This document shows positions 34,319-42,082 of a DNA stretch of 64,000 nucleotides, in pieces. A program made the position numbers and the translations under genes. Position 1 is the first letter of the stretch. Each line of letters begins with the position of its first letter. The notes below the pieces were generated by a model, which saw only the letters and a program-made list of their open reading frames with translations, made no database searches and had not been told where the DNA came from. This stretch comes from an uncultured Lachnospiraceae bacterium (lineage in GTDB: Bacteria; Bacillota; Clostridia; Lachnospirales; Lachnospiraceae), in the NCBI GenBank assembly GCA_910577735.1, contig CAJTOO010000005.1, positions 141,937-205,936 on the forward strand, read 5' to 3'.

Positions 34319-34489
34319 ATGGCATATGTAATCAGTGATGCTTGTGTATCATGCGGCGCTTGTGAGTCTCAGTGCCCGGTAGGGGCCATCAGCATGGGTG
34401 ATGGTAAATTTGAGATTGATCCTGCTAAATGCATTGATTGCGGATCTTGCGCAGGTGTTTGCCCGACAGGTTCTATCTCTCAGGGTTAA
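34319..34489 (+). CDS. 2[4Fe-4S] ferredoxin
   Basis: This 56-residue clostridial-type ferredoxin has CVSCGACESQCP (Cys9, 12, 15, 19) and CIDCGSCAGVCP (Cys38, 41, 44, 48). It carries single electrons, for example for radical-SAM activation, hydrogenase or Rnf. AAGGAGGA precedes ATG 34319 by eight bases. An upstream in-frame ATG at 34265 has no ribosome site and would add a non-family tail. Position behind pflA suggests it may reduce the activase, an inference. Confidence 0.95.
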   Translation: MAYVISDACVSCGACESQCPVGAISMGDGKFEIDPAKCIDCGSCAGVCPTGSISQG

Positions 34490-34498
34490 TGGTTCTAC

Positions 34499-34535
34499 AA
34501 TCCCCTATCACAAACTGATAGGGGATTTTCTTTTG
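34499..34535 (+). terminator. Terminator after ferredoxin
   Basis: AATCCCCTATCA (34499-34510) pairs with TGATAGGGGATT (34516-34527), followed by T residues. It overlaps the 3' end of the convergent MerR-like gene. Confidence 0.9.
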
Positions 34536-35443
34536 CCTTTTAGCGGCTTTTCTTTGGGCAGATGCCTCTGTCTTATCATCTCGTCAATCTTCCGATAATG
34601 TTCCTCCTCTTTCTTCCAGTGTTCTTCATCCCTCTCTTCCTGCTGTCTGAACTGATAATCTAACTCCTTTAAGATGCTCTCCTTAATCTCCGTACACATT
34701 TCCTGATTGGCAGACTTGACTGCTTCCGTAATCATATGCTGTAAAAGATATTGAAGTCTCGCAGCCTTCTGGGTCTTGTCCATATCTGCCTGTGCAACAA
34801 ATTCTGACAGATGTTCTCTGGGCGTCTCTATAACCGGCTCTTTGCCTTTGGAAAGAGTGACCATATATTTCTGGGCTTTCTGCATGATCATATCATCTAC
34901 CTTATGTTCCATGTTCTCTACATCTTCCATATTCTTCACACTTCCCTTGCTGATTATCTTTTCCTCCTGTTCAACCCCTGCCATATCCTGGCTGTGGCCT
35001 GCGGCCTGATCATGTCCTGCCCTTTGACTGTACGCTGTCCGCTCCTGTCTATGCTCCGGCACAGATTTATGACTGTATGCCTCTACCTGCTGCGCCGCTG
35101 AAGTCGCTTTTCCTTCGTCAGACAAATTATTCTGTTCTGCTTTATGCGCTGCCATATTGTCCGGGATAATATCCTGCCCGCTCTGCAGCCGTATACCTTC
35201 TCTGCCAGATATCATGCCGTCGCCATAGAGTACTGTGCGAATTGCTTTCAACTGTAATCCCTGTTCTTTCAGGAGTTTGATCTGCTGTAAACGTTCAATA
35301 TCTTCTCCGGAATAGCAACGGTGCCCCATTTCGTTACGCTTAATCCCAAGCTGCAATTCATCCTCCCAATAGCGCAGAACGTGTGCCTCCACCTGCACTT
35401 TCTTTGCAGCCTCCGATATGTAATAAATCGTGTTCTCTCCCAT
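34508..35443 (-). CDS. MerR-family regulator with long charged C-terminal region
   Basis: Residues 1-70 form a MerR-type winged helix: YYISEAAKKVQVEAHVLRYWEDEL and GHRCYSGEDIERLQQIKLLKEQG. The remaining 240 residues are not a typical MerR effector domain. They comprise a low-complexity Gln/His/Glu linker (about 85-165) and then a highly charged, probably coiled-coil helix rich in KEEEHYRK. A MerR domain before a long coiled coil recalls RacA-like DNA-anchoring proteins as well as ordinary activators. The ligand or partner is unknown. AAAGGAG precedes ATG 35443. Confidence 0.82.
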   Translation of the reverse strand: MGENTIYYISEAAKKVQVEAHVLRYWEDELQLGIKRNEMGHRCYSGEDIERLQQIKLLKEQGLQLKAIRTVLYGDGMISGREGIRLQSGQDIIPDNMAAHKAEQNNLSDEGKATSAAQQVEAYSHKSVPEHRQERTAYSQRAGHDQAAGHSQDMAGVEQEEKIISKGSVKNMEDVENMEHKVDDMIMQKAQKYMVTLSKGKEPVIETPREHLSEFVAQADMDKTQKAARLQYLLQHMITEAVKSANQEMCTEIKESILKELDYQFRQQEERDEEHWKKEEEHYRKIDEMIRQRHLPKEKPLKGKRKSPISL

Positions 35444-35568
35444 ATTATTTCTCCTTTCTACCTCTATGCCTCAATTAACACTGTGACTCATGAACATCAA
35501 ACAGCTATTAGACGTCTTCAACCATTTTCAGATTGCTTCACGTTCACCTGTCGTACCCTAACATAACA

Positions 35569-35603
35569 AAAAGAGACGCCGCCTGTTTCGACTCGTCTCT
35601 TTT
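35569..35603 (-). terminator. Terminator of the gdpP-rplI-dnaB operon
   Basis: AAAAGAGACG pairs with CGTCTCTTTT across a 16-base loop; on the minus strand a T tract follows. It begins about 24 bases after the dnaB stop. Confidence 0.8.
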
Positions 35604-35626
35604 GTAATCATATCATATACTATAAT

Positions 35627-36958
35627 TTATTTTTGTAAATTTGCAAACTTCGTATAATCCGGCAGCCAGACCAGTTCTACTGTACCAATCGGACCATTTC
35701 TTTGTTTTGCAATGATAATTTCTGCAATTCCCTTCTTCTCTGTATCTTTATTGTAATAATCATCTCTGTAAATAAACATGACTACGTCGGCGTCCTGCTC
35801 TATTGCTCCTGATTCACGCAGATCAGAAAGCATGGGTCTGTGATCGGGTCTTTGTTCCACGGCACGGGACAACTGTGAAAGTGCAATCACCGGTACCCTC
35901 AGCTCCCTGGCCAATGCTTTCAGAGAGCGGGAAATATCCGAAATCTCCTGCTGTCTGGAGTCTGTGGATCTGCCGCTCCCGGACATCAGCTGTAAATAGT
36001 CAATGATGATCATTTCCAGATTATGTTCCAGTTTATACTTACGGCACTTGGAACGCATCTCGGAAATACTGATACCAGGTGTGTCATCAATAATCAGATT
36101 GGACTTGCCGATCACTGCCGCACTCTCGATCAGTTTCTCCCATTCCATATCTGAAAGATTACCGGTCCTAAGATGCTGGGAATCCACCCTGGATTCCATG
36201 GAAAATAGTCGGTTGACCAACTGCTCTTTCGACATTTCCAGACTGAAAATCGCAACTGTCTTATTCTGCTTAAACGCCACATATTGGGCTATATTTAAGA
36301 CAAAAGCTGTCTTACCCATGGATGGTCTTGCTGCCAGCAAAATCAGATCCGAAGGCTGCATACCCGCGGTCTTATAATCCAAATCCAGAAATCCAGTTGC
36401 CACACCAGTAACATTTCCCTTATTATGGGACGCCTTTTCTATGTTATCCATGGCATTCATGACAATCTGTCTGATGGGAATGAACTCATCACTGTTCCTT
36501 CTCTGTACCAGATCAAATACCCGTTTCTCTGTATCCTCCAGGATGTCTTCCAGGCTCTCTTTGCCCACATAACAGGTATTGGCAATCTCCTCATTGAGGC
36601 GAATCAGCCTCCGTAAAGTAGCTTTTTCTGCCACGATATTAGCATAGTATTTCACATTCGCTGAAGTGGGCACCGCAGTGATCAGATCACGGATAAACTC
36701 CAGGCTGCTCACTTCCGGCGGCACATCTTTCTCTTTGAGACGATCCTGCAGCGTGACCAGATCCACCGGCTTGCCCTCATCATTCAATTCTACCATGGTA
36801 TCGAAGAGAGTCCCATACTGCCTGTTATAAAAATCCTCTCCCAACACAATCTCAGCCGCAACTACAATTGCTTCCCTGTCCATAATCATGGATCCGATGA
36901 CAGACTGCTCCGCCTCCATGCTGTGGGGTAAAATTCTTTTGAGTAACGCTTCCTCCAA
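35627..36958 (-). CDS. dnaB: Replicative DNA helicase DnaB
   Basis: This 443-residue hexameric helicase unwinds the replication fork. The N-terminal domain begins LPHSMEAEQSVIGSMI; the RecA-like motor has Walker A ARPSMGKT, Walker B MIIIDYLQLM and SQLSRAVEQR. The start is TTG 36958, with AGGTGG upstream; the first residues EEALLKRILPHS fit the family. It lies ten bases after rplI, an order shared with B. subtilis (rplI-dnaC). The loader is encoded at 5174-6145. Confidence 0.97.
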   Translation of the reverse strand: MEEALLKRILPHSMEAEQSVIGSMIMDREAIVVAAEIVLGEDFYNRQYGTLFDTMVELNDEGKPVDLVTLQDRLKEKDVPPEVSSLEFIRDLITAVPTSANVKYYANIVAEKATLRRLIRLNEEIANTCYVGKESLEDILEDTEKRVFDLVQRRNSDEFIPIRQIVMNAMDNIEKASHNKGNVTGVATGFLDLDYKTAGMQPSDLILLAARPSMGKTAFVLNIAQYVAFKQNKTVAIFSLEMSKEQLVNRLFSMESRVDSQHLRTGNLSDMEWEKLIESAAVIGKSNLIIDDTPGISISEMRSKCRKYKLEHNLEMIIIDYLQLMSGSGRSTDSRQQEISDISRSLKALARELRVPVIALSQLSRAVEQRPDHRPMLSDLRESGAIEQDADVVMFIYRDDYYNKDTEKKGIAEIIIAKQRNGPIGTVELVWLPDYTKFANLQK

Positions 36959-36968
36959 TGTCTGCCAC

Positions 36969-37418
36969 CTACACCTCTTCTATCACTTTTACCTTCAGCT
37001 TGCCAAGCACTTTCGTATGCAGCTTCACTCCCACCTCATAGACACCTAAAGCCTTAATCGCTTCCGGAAGCTGTATTTTCTTCTTGTCAAGTTCTAAGCC
37101 GCACTGTTCTTTCGCTGCCTGTGCGATTTCCTTGGAAGATACGGAGCCAAATGCCCTGCCGCCCTCCCCGGACTTCATCGTAAGTACCACTTCCTTCGTC
37201 TCCAATACCTTCGCCAGTTCCTGCGCAGCCTCCAACTGCTGCTGTGCCACCTTATCAGCATTGGCTTTCTGCAGCTTCAGATCATTCATATTCTTAGCAT
37301 TGGCTTCCACACCAAGCTTCTTGGGCAATACAAAGTTTCTTGCATACCCATCACTCACATTAACAATCTCGCCCTTTTTCCCCAGAGATTTTACATCCTC
37401 TAATAAAATAACTTTCAT
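36969..37418 (-). CDS. rplI: Ribosomal protein L9
   Basis: This 149-residue protein of the large subunit starts MKVILLEDVKSLGKKGEIVNVSDGYARNFVLPK, the L9 N-terminal rRNA-binding domain. A long helix links to the C-terminal domain. ATG 37418 is preferred over one four codons upstream because GGAGA precedes it and L9 begins MKVILL. Confidence 0.97.
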   Translation of the reverse strand: MKVILLEDVKSLGKKGEIVNVSDGYARNFVLPKKLGVEANAKNMNDLKLQKANADKVAQQQLEAAQELAKVLETKEVVLTMKSGEGGRAFGSVSSKEIAQAAKEQCGLELDKKKIQLPEAIKALGVYEVGVKLHTKVLGKLKVKVIEEV

Positions 37419-37484
37419 CTTTTTCTCCATTTCTGCACTGTATTTAGCTCAATATATTTTTTAATCCTTTACTCCTGCGACTTC

Positions 37485-39539
37485 TTATGCAAGTTCACCT
37501 TCCGCAATCATCGCATCAAGTGTCCTCTTAATAGTCACAATTCCCTCTTCCAGAGTACCATTCTCAATCTGTGCGCCGGCAATGTTTAAATGGCCGCCGC
37601 CGCCCATTCTCTCCATGACCACCTGCACATTTACTTCATCAATAGAGCGTGCACTGACATAGATAATCCCGTTATAAGGTGTCAGAATAAAACTTGCCTT
37701 GATTCCCCGGATATTGAGCAGTTCATTGGCAGCCTGTGCACCCACCACCGTAGGACTGGCCACATCCACACCAGTACAGACGGATATAGCGTAGAAATCC
37801 CTGTAAATCTCTGCCTGACTGACTGCATCTGCCTTCGCCTTATACTCTGCCGCATCATCCCTGAAAATCTTCCTCACACGAGTTACATCTGCACCGTTTC
37901 TGCGCAGGAATGCTGCCGCTTCAAAGGTTCTCACACCTGTCTTGGTCATGAAGTTATTGGTATCAATCATGATGCCGGAATACATACAATCTGCTTCCTC
38001 TGACGTGAGCTTCAAGTCATCACTGATATACTGCAGAATCTCAGAAACCATCTCACAGGCTGAGGAAGCATAGGCTTCTATGTAAGATAGTGTGGCGTTT
38101 TCTATGATTTCTGTCCCCTGTCTGTGATGATCGAGAACCACCACAGACTTGCAGCGTTTTAGCAGTTCCGGGCACTCTGTGATACTCGGCTTATTCACAT
38201 CCACCACTACAAGCACAGCATTGTTTCCCACCATCTCAAGCGCCTGCATGTTATTGATGATCATATCATCCGCATACTCATCGTTATTCAAAAACATTTC
38301 CACCATAGGCTGCATGGAAGACGTCACATCATTCAACACAATATGAGCTTTCTTTTCCATTGTCCTGGCAATCCTGTAGATACCCACAGAAGCGCCAAAG
38401 CTGTCCACATCGCCCATGCGGTGTCCCATGACATACACATCATCCTTTACGGAAATGATTTCCTTAAGTGCATGTGCCTTCACCCTCGCCTTGACACGAG
38501 TGCTCTTTTCCATCTGCTGGCTCTTACCGCCATAATAAATCACATTCTCCGGCACCTTCACCACAGCCTGGTCACCGCCTCGGCCCAAAGCAACATCAAT
38601 AGCATTTCGCGCAAACTCATAATTCTGTGCGTAACTAAGTCCGTTCAGACCCATGCCTATGCTGATGGTGACAGCCATCTCATTTCCGATATTGACCGTC
38701 TTAACATCCTCCAGAAGATCAAACCTGCTCTCCTGCAATTGCGTAACCGCCTGCTTACGCATGATGACCAAATATTTGTCCTTCTCGAGTTTCTTACAGA
38801 TACCGTCCATCGCGGCAATATATTTATTCACCTTACGGTCAATCAATGCGATCAGCAGAGAACGTCTGACTTCCTCCACGCTCTCAAGTGCCTCTTCATA
38901 ATTATCCAGATAAATGAGTCCCACAGCCAAAGACTGATCATCCACTTCTTTTAAGGCAATTTTGAGGGCTGTTTCATCAAACAGATACATGGCAATCAGG
39001 TATCCATCATACCCTTTGGCCTCTATAATATCACTGTTCTGTGCCATCTCCTTAAGGGATATCTTCTTGAGTTTCGCAATATAATTACCCGCCTCATATT
39101 CGACGTCAAACTCAACCTCGTCCTCCTCATTCCCCCCTGGAAGCTTGTCCTTCGTAATAGAAGGGAAAAGAGAAGTGACTGATTTGCGATAGCCCTTTTC
39201 CTGGTGCACCAGACGTTCAAAAGCAATGTTTGTCCAGATAATCTTCCCGCCGTCATCAAGAAGCGCGTGGGGAAGCTCCAGATCCCTTAACAATCTTCTC
39301 TGTATCTGTCCGTACTGAGTCGCAAAGCTAATCAGTTCATTCATGATGATAGGCTTGTTATAAAACATCATGGACAGAATGATTGCAATATAAAGAATCA
39401 GAAATGCACTTAAAACAAGTCCTGCTCTATAGTCTATCATATAGATCAGAACATCCACTGCCATTAACAGAAATCCTAAATAGAGAGACGACTGTAAATA
39501 GGATTTCAGTCTTCCCTTTAACTTCACATTGTTTTTCAT
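37485..39539 (-). CDS. gdpP: GdpP, cyclic-di-AMP phosphodiesterase
   Basis: This 684-residue protein has two N-terminal membrane helices (about 12-60), a PAS domain (about 80-175) and a degenerate GGDEF domain (RGGDQAVVK in place of GGDEF). A DHH domain (GHRMGDVDSFGA, VVLDHHRQ) and DHHA1 (GGGGHLNIAGAQ) follow. It cleaves c-di-AMP to pApA. The synthase CdaA is encoded at 46851-47714, so both sides of c-di-AMP turnover are in this window. rplI and dnaB follow in the usual order. Confidence 0.95.
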   Translation of the reverse strand: MKNNVKLKGRLKSYLQSSLYLGFLLMAVDVLIYMIDYRAGLVLSAFLILYIAIILSMMFYNKPIIMNELISFATQYGQIQRRLLRDLELPHALLDDGGKIIWTNIAFERLVHQEKGYRKSVTSLFPSITKDKLPGGNEEDEVEFDVEYEAGNYIAKLKKISLKEMAQNSDIIEAKGYDGYLIAMYLFDETALKIALKEVDDQSLAVGLIYLDNYEEALESVEEVRRSLLIALIDRKVNKYIAAMDGICKKLEKDKYLVIMRKQAVTQLQESRFDLLEDVKTVNIGNEMAVTISIGMGLNGLSYAQNYEFARNAIDVALGRGGDQAVVKVPENVIYYGGKSQQMEKSTRVKARVKAHALKEIISVKDDVYVMGHRMGDVDSFGASVGIYRIARTMEKKAHIVLNDVTSSMQPMVEMFLNNDEYADDMIINNMQALEMVGNNAVLVVVDVNKPSITECPELLKRCKSVVVLDHHRQGTEIIENATLSYIEAYASSACEMVSEILQYISDDLKLTSEEADCMYSGIMIDTNNFMTKTGVRTFEAAAFLRRNGADVTRVRKIFRDDAAEYKAKADAVSQAEIYRDFYAISVCTGVDVASPTVVGAQAANELLNIRGIKASFILTPYNGIIYVSARSIDEVNVQVVMERMGGGGHLNIAGAQIENGTLEEGIVTIKRTLDAMIAEGELA

Positions 39540-39555
39540 CTTAACCTCTTACCAT

Positions 39556-39596
39556 AATCGAGCTTTGCCCGATTGTAAAATCCGCTTCACGGACTC
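39556..39596 (+). repeat. Two-hairpin dispersed repeat, copy 8
   Basis: AATCG (39556-39560) pairs with CGATT (39570-39574) around a GCTTTGC-like loop. TCCGC-TTC-ACGGACTC (39581-39596) is a worn second hairpin. It lies just upstream of gdpP, antisense to it. Confidence 0.65.
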
Positions 39597-39735
39597 AAAT
39601 GCAATCAAGAAGTCTCCTGTTTTATCAAAACATATCTTTCTTACAACGTATATCATCATAAGTATAGCATTTTTTGTAAGATACTGCCACATCAATATAT
39701 AGACCTTTTTCGTCTGTAAATGACAGGATATTGAA

Positions 39736-39768
39736 AAAGACCAATGAAACAATCTCCATTGGTCTTCT
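39736..39768 (-). terminator. Terminator of the rpsF-ssb-rpsR operon
   Basis: AAGACCAATG pairs with CATTGGTCTT; on the minus strand the hairpin is followed by TTTTTC. It lies 23 bases after the rpsR stop. Confidence 0.85.
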
Positions 39769-39790
39769 TTGATGCAAAATCTGTTAACGA

Positions 39791-40051
39791 TTAATCCTGC
39801 ACGTAAGGCATAAGCGCTACATGTCTTGCACGCTTGATTGCTACCGTGAGCGCTCTCTGATGCTTTGCACAGTTGCCGGTAATTCTTCTGGGAAGAATCT
39901 TACCTCTCTCAGATACGTATCTCTTAAGCTTATTGGTATCCTTATAATCAATCACATTATCTTTACCGCAGAATACACACACTTTTTTTCTTCTGCGCAT
40001 TCCGCCCTTTTTCTTAGGGAAATCCGGCCTGTCTGTTTTATTAAATGCCAT
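39791..40051 (-). CDS. rpsR: Ribosomal protein S18 (cysteine-bearing form)
   Basis: This 86-residue small-subunit protein pairs with S6. DYKDTNKLKRYVSERGKILPRRITG is the family core. CVFC at residues 25-28 and GNCAKHQ near 60 indicate the zinc-binding (C+) form. TAGGAGG precedes ATG 40051. Between ssb and this gene lies a two-hairpin repeat. Confidence 0.97.
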   Translation of the reverse strand: MAFNKTDRPDFPKKKGGMRRRKKVCVFCGKDNVIDYKDTNKLKRYVSERGKILPRRITGNCAKHQRALTVAIKRARHVALMPYVQD

Positions 40052-40077
40052 GATGTTTACCTCCTATTAAAATAAGT

Positions 40078-40120
40078 AATCTGCTTTGCAAATAACTTAT
40101 TGAGATCCGCTTCGCGGACC
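40078..40120 (+). repeat. Two-hairpin dispersed repeat, copy 9
   Basis: ATCTGC-TTT-GCAAAT (40079-40093) is followed by GAGATCCGC-TTC-GCGGAC (40102-40119). It lies between ssb and rpsR, in antisense orientation to the operon. Confidence 0.75.
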
Positions 40121-40156
40121 CAAATCCAATCGGGAAATATCCCAATATCCAGTTCA

Positions 40157-40600
40157 TCAATTAAATGGCAGTTCCTCGTCGATTCCATCTGGAATATTCA
40201 TGAAGCCGTCGCCAGCTGCAGCAGGTGCCGGAGCAGGCCTGCCTGCCGGAGCAAAGCTTCCGTCGCCTACAGAACTGTTCTTGCTCTCTGCGAACTCCTG
40301 ATCCTCAACGACCACATCTGTTGTGTACACTTTAACGCCGTCCTTATTGGTATAACTGCCCGTCTGGATACGCCCGGTGACTGCAACTTTAGTGCCCTTG
40401 TGGAGATATTTCTCTGCAAACTCTCCCGCTCTTCCAAATGCTACACAGCCTATAAAATCAGCTGTCTGATCATCATTATTTCGATTAAATCTACGATCTA
40501 CCGCCAATGTATATCTGGCTATCGCCATCGCGTTCTCCCCCTGTGAGTATCTCACCTCGGGGTCTCTTGTCAAACGTCCCATCAGTATGACTTTGTTCAT
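40157..40600 (-). CDS. ssb: Single-stranded DNA-binding protein
   Basis: This 147-residue protein has an OB fold (MNKVILMGRLTRDPEVRYSQ, FIGCVAFGRAGEFAEKYLHKG) and a flexible Pro/Ala/Gly tail ending in the acidic tip DGIDEELPFN, which recruits partners. The rpsF-ssb-rpsR order is the classic Firmicute arrangement. Confidence 0.97.
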   Translation of the reverse strand: MNKVILMGRLTRDPEVRYSQGENAMAIARYTLAVDRRFNRNNDDQTADFIGCVAFGRAGEFAEKYLHKGTKVAVTGRIQTGSYTNKDGVKVYTTDVVVEDQEFAESKNSSVGDGSFAPAGRPAPAPAAAGDGFMNIPDGIDEELPFN

Positions 40601-40612
40601 AAATACCTCTTT

Positions 40613-40903
40613 CTATTTCTCGTCTTGTCTAACGCACAAGTATCTGATGACGTTGTCCATAATACGGATACGGCTTTCGATCTCGACGGGAGCGGTACTC
40701 TCTGCCTCAAACTGAATAAAGTAATAGAAAGCCTCTTTCATCTTCTGCACTTCGTATGCAAGCCTTCTCTTACCCCAGTCGTCAACATTGGTGATTTGTC
40801 CGCCGAACCGCTCTACTAAAGCTTTTGCTTTCTCCAAAGTAGCAGCCCGCTCGTCATCTTCAATCTTTGCACTAACAACAACGGCTAACTCATATTTGTT
40901 CAT
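40613..40903 (-). CDS. rpsF: Ribosomal protein S6
   Basis: This 96-residue protein begins MNKYELAVVVSAKIEDDE and has WGKRRLAYEVQKMKEAFYYFIQFE, the S6 core. AAAGGAGG precedes ATG 40903. It is the first gene of the rpsF-ssb-rpsR operon. The leader has a weak TTTGG/CCAAA outer pairing that could be an S6:S18 feedback site, but I cannot support it further. Confidence 0.97.
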   Translation of the reverse strand: MNKYELAVVVSAKIEDDERAATLEKAKALVERFGGQITNVDDWGKRRLAYEVQKMKEAFYYFIQFEAESTAPVEIESRIRIMDNVIRYLCVRQDEK

Positions 40904-40993
40904 GCTTCGTTACCTCCTTTTGGTCTCTGGCCCCTTTCTTTGAAGGAGCAAGGATGTCTGGCACTAGGCCAAATTAGTATATCACGGATATTT

Positions 40994-41022
40994 ATGATAT
41001 CACAGCTATAGCGGAAGTGCAA
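40994..41022 (-). promoter_or_regulatory. Promoter of rpsF-ssb-rpsR
   Basis: On the minus strand TTGCAC (41022-41017) and TATCAT (40999-40994) are 17 bases apart. A leader of about 85 bases follows. Confidence 0.6.
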
Positions 41023-41124
41023 GGGATTTTACTACACTTTTTACACTTCTTTACACTTTTCCAAGAGTCAGCACTTTTCTTTGCAAACACTGACCGTCAA
41101 TCTCTGCATACTGCGATTCCCCGA

Positions 41125-41313
41125 TCACGCTTTATCAGGATGTATGATTTCCCGTATATTTTTCTCGGCCTGCGGGCGCGGTATCATGATCTGATGACCG
41201 CATCCTCTGCATTTGAGCCGGAAATCTGCTCCAATACGCAGTACCTCCCACTCCTTGGATCCACAGGGATGCTGCTTCTTCAGTTTCAGGATATCTCCAA
41301 CTTGTATGTCCAT
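41125..41313 (-). CDS. DUF951 family protein
   Basis: This protein of about 62 residues has the DUF951 signature VGDILKLKKQHPCGSKEWEVLRIGADF, then LKCRGCGHQIMIPR. The cysteines in HPCG and CRGC suggest zinc binding. The function is unknown; in many Firmicutes it neighbours ssb or ribosomal genes, as here. I start at ATG 41313 to match the family; an upstream ATG at 41334 is possible. Confidence 0.88.
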   Translation of the reverse strand: MDIQVGDILKLKKQHPCGSKEWEVLRIGADFRLKCRGCGHQIMIPRPQAEKNIREIIHPDKA

Positions 41314-41352
41314 ATTTACCCGCTTTCTAAACATTGTTCATGACCGCTTCAC

Positions 41353-42078
41353 CTAACTAAGCTGAGAAAAAATTTCTCCGATACTGCCCTGCACTACCAG
41401 ATCCGCAATGGAGTCCCTGGGGGTAGGCGTTTTATTTACAAGGACCAGCTTATTGCCATTATAATAATCAAGAAGGCCGGCCGCCGGGTAGACCGCCAGG
41501 GAAGTTCCTCCTACGATCAGAACATCAGCCTCACTGATGCAGCGTATGGCATCTGACAACGTCTTCTGGTTTAATCCTTCCTCGTAAAGAACCACATCTG
41601 GCTTGATGCCGCCGCCGCAGGAACAGGCGGGCACTCCCTCAGAGTGAAGAATAAACTCTGCATCATAATATTTTCCGCAGGACTCGCAGTAATTGCGGAG
41701 CACAGAACCGTGGAGTTCCAACACAACTTTGCTGCCAGCCGCCTGATGGAGCCCGTCAATGTTCTGTGTCACCACCGCCTTGAGCTTTCCCTCCTGCTCC
41801 CACTGGGCCAGCTTCAAATGCGCTGCATTGGGTTTTGCATCCAGACAGAGCATCTTAGCCCGGTAGAAACGATAAAACTCTGCCGGATTCCTCCTATAGA
41901 ATGTATGGCTTAAGATCGTCTCCGGCGGATAATCATATTGTTGATTGTACAGACCGTCTACACTACGGAAATCCGGAATGCCGCTTTCCGTAGATACGCC
42001 TGCACCGCCAAAGAAAACAATATTATCGGTACTCTTTATCCACTCGTTAAGCTGTGCAATCTGTTCAGACTGTGCCAC
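41353..42078 (-). CDS. cobB: Sir2-family NAD-dependent protein deacylase
   Basis: This 241-residue sirtuin has GGAGVSTESGIPDFRS, TQNIDGLHQAAG with the catalytic His in ELHGSV, and four zinc cysteines (CESC, then CSCGG). It removes acyl groups from lysine using NAD. The start is GTG 42078, with GAGGGTGAT upstream, only four bases after the leuA stop, so it is co-translated with leuA. Confidence 0.93.
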   Translation of the reverse strand: MAQSEQIAQLNEWIKSTDNIVFFGGAGVSTESGIPDFRSVDGLYNQQYDYPPETILSHTFYRRNPAEFYRFYRAKMLCLDAKPNAAHLKLAQWEQEGKLKAVVTQNIDGLHQAAGSKVVLELHGSVLRNYCESCGKYYDAEFILHSEGVPACSCGGGIKPDVVLYEEGLNQKTLSDAIRCISEADVLIVGGTSLAVYPAAGLLDYYNGNKLVLVNKTPTPRDSIADLVVQGSIGEIFSQLS

Positions 42079-42082
42079 ACGA

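Noticed and set aside
40904..40993. S6:S18 autoregulatory leader
   Set aside because: Only a five-base outer pairing is visible; the conserved inner motif could not be identified.
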